From assembly GCA_900109485.1 (NCBI GenBank), contig FOAY01000002.1, positions 244,723 through 308,722 on the forward strand: 64,000 nt of DNA. Reading direction: 5' to 3'. Source of the DNA: Kosakonia sacchari (GTDB lineage: Bacteria > Pseudomonadota > Gammaproteobacteria > Enterobacterales > Enterobacteriaceae). This document shows, in pieces, positions 62,362 through 64,000 of the stretch. The translations under genes and the position numbers were made by a program. The notes under the pieces were generated by a model. The model searched no databases. It saw only the letters and a program-made list of their open reading frames with translations, and was not told the origin of the DNA. Positions within the stretch are counted from its first letter, which is position 1. Each line of letters begins with the position of its first letter.

Positions 62362-63426
62362 TCAGGCGAGGCGCAATTCCCCGCTGACCAGAATATTATT
62401 GCGGCCCAAGTGTTTAGCTTCGTATAACGCTTTATCTGCCCGCTCAATAGCGGCGTCGATATTGTCATCCAGCAACGGTGCAATACCAATGCTGATGGTG
62501 ACATTCGTGGCGACACTTTCATTAAACATATGCGGGATCTTCAGATCGTACACTTTCTGACGAATACGCTCGGCGGCCAGGCGCGCATGTTCCAGATCGG
62601 TATTATTCAGCAGGATCATGAATTCTTCACCGCCAAAGCGCGCGACGATATCGCGGGAACGCACGGCATCGCGCAATGCGGCAGAGACGCGAATCAGCGC
62701 CTGATCGCCCATCATATGGCCGTAGTGGTCGTTATAAGCTTTGAAGTGGTCGATATCCAGCAGCAGCACAAACCGCGAACTATCATCCAGTGCCAACAGG
62801 TTATCGATTTTGGATTGCAGGCCGCGGCGGTTATACAACCCGGTAAGAGGATCCAGCATGCTCAAATCGTTCAGGGTTTTCCGTTCTTGCATTAAACGGT
62901 TCATTAACGCCTGGGCGAAATTATCATTACGCTTCTGAATCGCATGTTGTATGGAGATACCTAATACCGGCAAAGCAAAACTAAATATTAAACGGAGCTC
63001 GCTCTCCGATCCGGAGAAATAGATGCAAGCGGCAAATACCGGCAATGAGTGCAGCAGAAATGCGGCAATGTTATTAGAAAAAGCAATCGAGCCAATAAAG
63101 AGGACATTCAGCAGCGCGATCAACAAATACGATGAGGCGTTGTGCTGGAGTAAGTCGATCTTCACGATCACATGCCATGCCCAAAGACTGCCGAACATAA
63201 GAGAAATCAATGGGATACTGATTTTCTTTTTCGGATAGTGTCTGTGCCATGCGGGCAACACGACGCTGACCGCAAAAATAATACACGCTGGCAGTGTGAA
63301 GGCGCGCAGGTTATAGAGCGGCAGAGCCATGGAGAACATTGCTGAGAGTGCATTGAGCAGCAAGAAGAGTCGCAGAGACAAACGATATCTCTTGTTACAC
63401 AGAGATTGCCAGGTTTGTAATGTCAT
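62362..63426 (-). CDS. Membrane diguanylate cyclase (GGDEF)
   Basis: 354 aa. About six membrane segments in residues 15-170, then a GGDEF domain (about 185-345) with DPLTGLYNRRGLQSKI, DIDHFKAYNDHYGHMMGDQAL and the active site ARFGGEEFMILL. The inhibitory RxxD site (RSRD) lies five residues before GGEEF, so product feedback is likely. It makes cyclic di-GMP. The membrane part is a six-helix module without a named sensor. It lies upstream of fhuF on the same strand, 102 bases away. Confidence 0.9.
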   Translation of the reverse strand: MTLQTWQSLCNKRYRLSLRLFLLLNALSAMFSMALPLYNLRAFTLPACIIFAVSVVLPAWHRHYPKKKISIPLISLMFGSLWAWHVIVKIDLLQHNASSYLLIALLNVLFIGSIAFSNNIAAFLLHSLPVFAACIYFSGSESELRLIFSFALPVLGISIQHAIQKRNDNFAQALMNRLMQERKTLNDLSMLDPLTGLYNRRGLQSKIDNLLALDDSSRFVLLLDIDHFKAYNDHYGHMMGDQALIRVSAALRDAVRSRDIVARFGGEEFMILLNNTDLEHARLAAERIRQKVYDLKIPHMFNESVATNVTISIGIAPLLDDNIDAAIERADKALYEAKHLGRNNILVSGELRLA

Positions 63427-63645
63427 ACCTAAAAATCGTTATTTATCCACAATGTAACACTACGCAGTGAGTCGATAAGAAAAGAAATAACGCGAAGAAA
63501 CAGTCATCGCGAAAAATTAGTGATTTGGAATTTTATTTAAGCAGCGCTTAATTTATCACCTTAAGGAATGTCTGTCATCAGAAGATGAGCGATCTTCATA
63601 CTGCGGTATTGGCAGCATGCTGACAAATGAGAAATGATGTCATAT

Positions 63646-63664
63646 GATATTGGTTATCATTATC
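63646..63664 (+). promoter_or_regulatory. Fur box of yjjZ
   Basis: GATATTGGTTATCATTATC matches the 19-base Fur consensus at 16 positions, the strongest in the window, and ATCATTATC is followed by a further GCTATC. It ends 24 bases before the ATG. Confidence 0.8.
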
Positions 63665-63688
63665 ATTATCGCTATCGGAGATGAAAAC

Positions 63689-63928
63689 ATGTTGCAGCGT
63701 GTGCTGGGAAGTGGTTGGGGGATCGTCTTACCGGGCATGATTGTTGCCGTTCTGGCACTGGCTGATCTTTCGATCGATGCATGGCGGATGGTGATTTTGC
63801 TGGGTTTATTGCTGACTCCGGCAATGCTTTACCATAAGCGGTTACGGCATTTTGTTTTGTTGCCTTCGGGTGTTGCGCTGGTTGGGGGAATGATAATGAT
63901 GCTGCTGAATTTGAAAATGATGGTGTAA
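63689..63928 (+). CDS. yjjZ: YjjZ, DUF1435 membrane protein
   Basis: 79 aa with three hydrophobic segments. Closely similar to E. coli YjjZ (MLQRVLGSGWGIVLPGMIVAVLALADLS, LLGLLLTPAMLYHKRLRHFVLLPS). The ATG at 63689 follows CGGAG (63676-63680). The frame extends to 63644 inside the Fur box and that start is rejected. Function unknown; iron control is likely from the strong Fur box. Confidence 0.9.
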   Translation: MLQRVLGSGWGIVLPGMIVAVLALADLSIDAWRMVILLGLLLTPAMLYHKRLRHFVLLPSGVALVGGMIMMLLNLKMMV

Positions 63929-63962
63929 CAGGGGAGTCATACAGGGAGAGATATAAGATATC

Positions 63963-64000
63963 TGGTGCGAGGGGGGGACTTGAACCCCCACGTCCGTAAG
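63963..64000 (-). tRNA. tRNA-Leu (leuV/P/Q type), 3' part
   Basis: The minus strand gives the 3' part of leucine tRNA: variable arm end, T-arm GGGGGTTCAAGTCCCCC and acceptor ending CTCGCACCA with the CCA encoded. It matches the E. coli leuV/leuP/leuQ (CAG) tRNA in the known position near yjjZ. The 5' part and anticodon lie beyond the edge, so the isoacceptor is inferred from context. Confidence 0.92.

Overview
The window is chromosomal DNA of an Enterobacteriaceae member. From 44 kb onward the gene order is that of the E. coli 98-99 min region: yjiA-yjiX-btsT, tsr, opgB, yjjA-dnaC-dnaT, yjjB-yjjP, yjjQ-bglJ, fhuF, yjjZ, then the 3' end of a leucine tRNA. E. coli yjiL-yjiM-yjiN and yjiR-yjiS homologues lie further left. 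An almost full-length GpdQ (the glycerophosphodiesterase known from Klebsiella/Enterobacter aerogenes), a chromosomal FosA and Enterobacter-like REP elements point to the Enterobacter/Klebsiella/Kosakonia side of the family; the genus cannot be fixed from the sequence alone. No insertion sequence, prophage or CRISPR array was seen.

Layout. 0-4.1 kb: an ABC importer operon (two permeases, GpdQ phosphodiesterase, ATPase, partial binding protein) for glycerophosphodiesters. 4.3-11.7 kb: an iron-siderophore locus with a TonB-dependent receptor divergent from an ATPase, two permeases, a binding protein and an RpiR-type regulator. 11.7-16.3 kb: HigBA toxin-antitoxin, TetR/Bcr-CflA drug efflux, and an NQO-like quinone reductase divergent from a LysR regulator. 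16.3-19.6 kb: an AraC regulator with a second siderophore receptor behind Fur boxes. 19.6-22 kb: murQP for N-acetylmuramate use, without murR alongside. 22.4 kb: an orphan FliA/LafS-like flagellar sigma factor. 23-31.7 kb: yjiR/yjiS, an orphan ClpP-like protease, a DUF1176 protein, HipBA, FosA and a MarR-HlyD-DUF2955 efflux set.

31.7-44 kb: a DUF3343/YjiL/YjiM reductase-type set, yjiN, a DinJ-YafQ module, LysE and AraC, a LysR regulator divergent from a yjiH-yjiG/M20 amidohydrolase operon that carries an NtrC-like site and a sigma-54-like promoter, an aldehyde dehydrogenase and BrnTA. 44-64 kb is mostly conserved core, with insertions relative to E. coli: Ohr/OhrR, a TetR gene, a YbaK-like deacylase, an orphan cellobiose-type PTS EIIC and a diguanylate cyclase.

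Themes. Iron acquisition recurs (two receptors, one ABC importer, fhuF, yjjZ, several Fur-box candidates). Four type II toxin-antitoxin modules lie within about 32 kb, each with a readable operator. Scavenging of phosphodiesters, peptidoglycan sugars and amide nitrogen is prominent. The most distinctive observations are the NtrC/sigma-54 architecture before the yjiH-type operon, paired MurR-type operators without murR, the orphan flagellar sigma factor, the DUF3343-YjiL-YjiM set and the large palindrome before the orphan EIIC.
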